Source of the DNA: Isochrysis galbana
Taxonomy: Eukaryota; Haptophyta; Isochrysidales; Isochrysidaceae
Assembly (NCBI GenBank): GCA_018136815.1
Contig: CM030940.1
Location: 1,070,418 to 1,134,417, forward strand
Length of the DNA stretch: 64,000 nucleotides
Reading direction: 5' to 3'
Part shown: piece after piece, positions 62,480 to 64,000 of the stretch
Layout: every line of letters starts with the position of its first letter
Position numbering within the stretch: position 1 is the first letter of the stretch
Notes under the pieces: model-generated
Told to the model about the DNA's origin: nothing
The model's input: only the letters and a program-made list of their open reading frames with translations
Databases searched by the model: none
Position numbers and translations under genes: made by a program

Positions 62480-63160
62480 GCGTCTCTGAAGTCGTCTCCT
62501 CCGCCGCGCCTGCCGCCGGCATGCCTCCTTCCTCATTGCCCTCAGGCCCTATGGGCCACTCCAATTCGTCAGCACAGCATCTCCGCAGCCTCGCCCGCTT
62601 CCCTTCACTCCCCCTCCACCTGCCTTGCGGCTCGTCCCCTCGTGCTCTACCTAGGGGCTGGGTGTAGTGGGTTTCCAGTGGCAGACGGTGTGTACCGATT
62701 CTCGACGGCCTGTTTCTCGCCTTCCTCCTGTGCCATCGGGCTACCGACTGATGTGTGTTTGTTCCTTGTGCTGGGTGTCAGGCAGCTGTGGTCAGTGTGA
62801 CTAAGGCCTGTTGTCGGTTGGTGGGCGGCTCGCGGCGAGGGGTCGCTTGGTTAGGCAAGACGCTCTGCTATGTTGAGGGCTTTCGCTACCAGAGATAGAT
62901 TCGTGTTCATGACTAGGGCGCCTTTGTTGTTAGTTGAGAAGACAGCGGCGCTGAGGTCGTGTGGAGATTTGATTTTCGGCTTCCTTCCCTGGGTGGCCTT
63001 GCGCGTGCGTGCGGTTAAGAAGTCGTCCGGAGGTTCTCGACCTCTAACGAGGACCGTGAACCTGCTTAGAACTCTCTCGATAACCGGCACGTGGTGGAAG
63101 GTGTGGTTTTCAAATTCCACCTTGTAGAAGTCACTAATGATGTATCTCCATGCTATTAGG
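62480..63160 (-). mobile_element. 5'-truncated LINE copy (3' end of ORF plus UTR)
   Basis: The minus-strand frame ending at 62851 reads IAWRYIIS-DFYK-VEFENHTFHHVPV and ends LNIAERLA-stop, matching the end of the large LINE ORF (VIAWRYIIRDFYRIEFESHTYHYIPV ... LGLAEKLA, abbreviated). Similarity begins abruptly at about 63158, the typical 5' truncation of LINE insertions. The 3' UTR (62610-62760) matches 830-955. Non-autonomous remnant. Confidence 0.85.
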
Positions 63161-64000
63161 CCGCTTCGACAGCGGCTGCTCCATGGGCACTGGCACTGGG
63201 GGGGCGCCCTGCTCGGCGGGGGGCCCGAAGGAGAGGGGAGTCGCGTCGGCGCGCTCCATCGCGTCTAAGTATAAACTTAGTTCCCAAAGCTCCTCTCTGA
63301 GGAGTTGCTCCTCACCCTCCCATTATTAGGCCCCCTTGCCTGCGAGACCATAACCATAACTAACAGGATCCTGGCGTGGGGGGCTGTCTGAGTGTGGAGG
63401 GAGGGGTGCTCCGGCTAGCGCAGGTAGAAAGCTAGTGAAGAGCTGGGTGGCATAAGATGGAATTGTGAGTATGATGTCATACATCTGATATCATATGATT
63501 ATGATACTCACTCTCCAAACATCTACACTTATAAATAAACCCGCCATTAGCTGATAAAATTTTTTTTCTTACTCAGTACCTAGAATCGGATGCTGCTCGA
63601 CTGCTCGATGACTGACCATTTCAAGCTCTCGCAGCAGCACCCCTGGAGCGTCTCCACATGCCACATGGCGCCGCCCCCACTCTACGGCGGTGTGACACTC
63701 GTCATCGCCGTCGTCGGTCGTCGCCGCCGCCATCGTTGCTGCACATCAGGTTGGCGGCCATCAGGGGGGGGGGGGGCTCGGAGCAGGGAGCGCCGGTATT
63801 TCCCGCGCCCGAACTTGTACTAGTAAAACTAGTTGAAGTGTAGCCTCTAGCCTCTAGTCTTGTCATATGACACTCAGTATCAGGTCTAGAGCAACTAATA
63901 CTGAGATATCATATATGATATCATATATGACAGAACAACCAGGAGCCAGCTGTTCAGGTTCAGGGGTCTAGAGCGCTGATCTCCCTCGCCAGATTGAGTG
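63161..64000. other. Gene-free stretch with palindromic AT-rich elements
   Basis: Contains the repeat A tail 'aagtataaacttagtt' at about 63271, a 47-nt near-palindrome at 63465-63511 and a second AT-rich palindromic tract at 63895-63930 (gatatcatatatgatatcat). No gene supported. Confidence 0.4.
63465..63511. repeat. 47-nt imperfect palindrome
   Basis: Begins GTGAGTATGAT and ends ATGATACTCAC, which are inverted copies of each other apart from one position; the centre is also near-palindromic (gatatcatatg). Likely a hairpin or terminal structure of a small transposon. Confidence 0.6.

Overview
This window looks like nuclear DNA of a eukaryotic microalga. Genes are split by GT-AG introns, often with GTGCG or GTGAG donors. 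Two proteins (a beta-ketoacyl-ACP synthase and an atypical SDR) start with a signal-peptide-like stretch followed by a basic, Ala/Arg-rich, transit-like stretch, as expected for a secondary plastid. A glutathione S-transferase appears to use UGA as selenocysteine. The GC-rich sequence is full of long C/T and G/A tracts. A haptophyte or similar chromist alga is my best guess; the sequence does not prove the lineage.

Layout. 1-4.4 kb: LINE-type retrotransposon remnants on the minus strand, with a stray methyltransferase-domain fragment beside them. 5.6-9.0 kb: intronless gamma-tubulin complex component (+). 10.7-12.6 kb: four-exon FabB-type ketoacyl-ACP synthase (-). 14.8-15.9 kb: three-exon mitochondrial carrier (+). 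16-22 kb: repeat-rich accessory region with an ~820-nt direct repeat, a hypothetical ORF, and an acidic ORF overlapping an ankyrin-repeat ORF. 22.8-26.1 kb: multi-exon plastid-type NAD(P)-binding protein (-). 28-45 kb: Ty3/gypsy-like LTR-retroelement sequence present twice, almost identical, on either side of a 100-N gap. 46.4-47.4 kb: Vti1-type SNARE (-). 48.1-49.4 kb: NHL-repeat protein (+). 50.8-53.8 kb: UBA + two WW domains + coiled coil (-). 54.4-57.3 kb: nine-exon ALG7/DPAGT1 (+). 59.6-60.4 kb: Sec-containing GST (-). 60.6-64 kb: repeats and a LINE 3' end.

The most unusual object is the retroelement. Its Gag frame ends in a single UAG, and the same frame then stays open through a Ser/Pro/Glu-rich region, a complete phage/bacterial-type cytosine-methyltransferase-like domain (GETSG, HPPC, ENP motifs), a retropepsin-like domain with Asn in place of the catalytic Asp, reverse transcriptase, RNase H and the start of an integrase. 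A predicted two-stem RNA structure lies 11 nt after the UAG, which suggests readthrough. A diverged fragment of the same methyltransferase (~80% identical by eye) lies at 4.2-4.4 kb, so the domain has a history in this genome. The second notable object is the GST, whose only in-frame stop is a TGA exactly at the catalytic Cys position of a CPYA-type motif.

The cellular genes are unrelated housekeeping functions (microtubule nucleation, plastid fatty-acid synthesis, transport, N-glycosylation, membrane fusion, redox) and show no operon-like logic. They share a promoter habit: a long homopurine/homopyrimidine tract next to the start codon. The two retroelement copies are probably one locus duplicated in the assembly.
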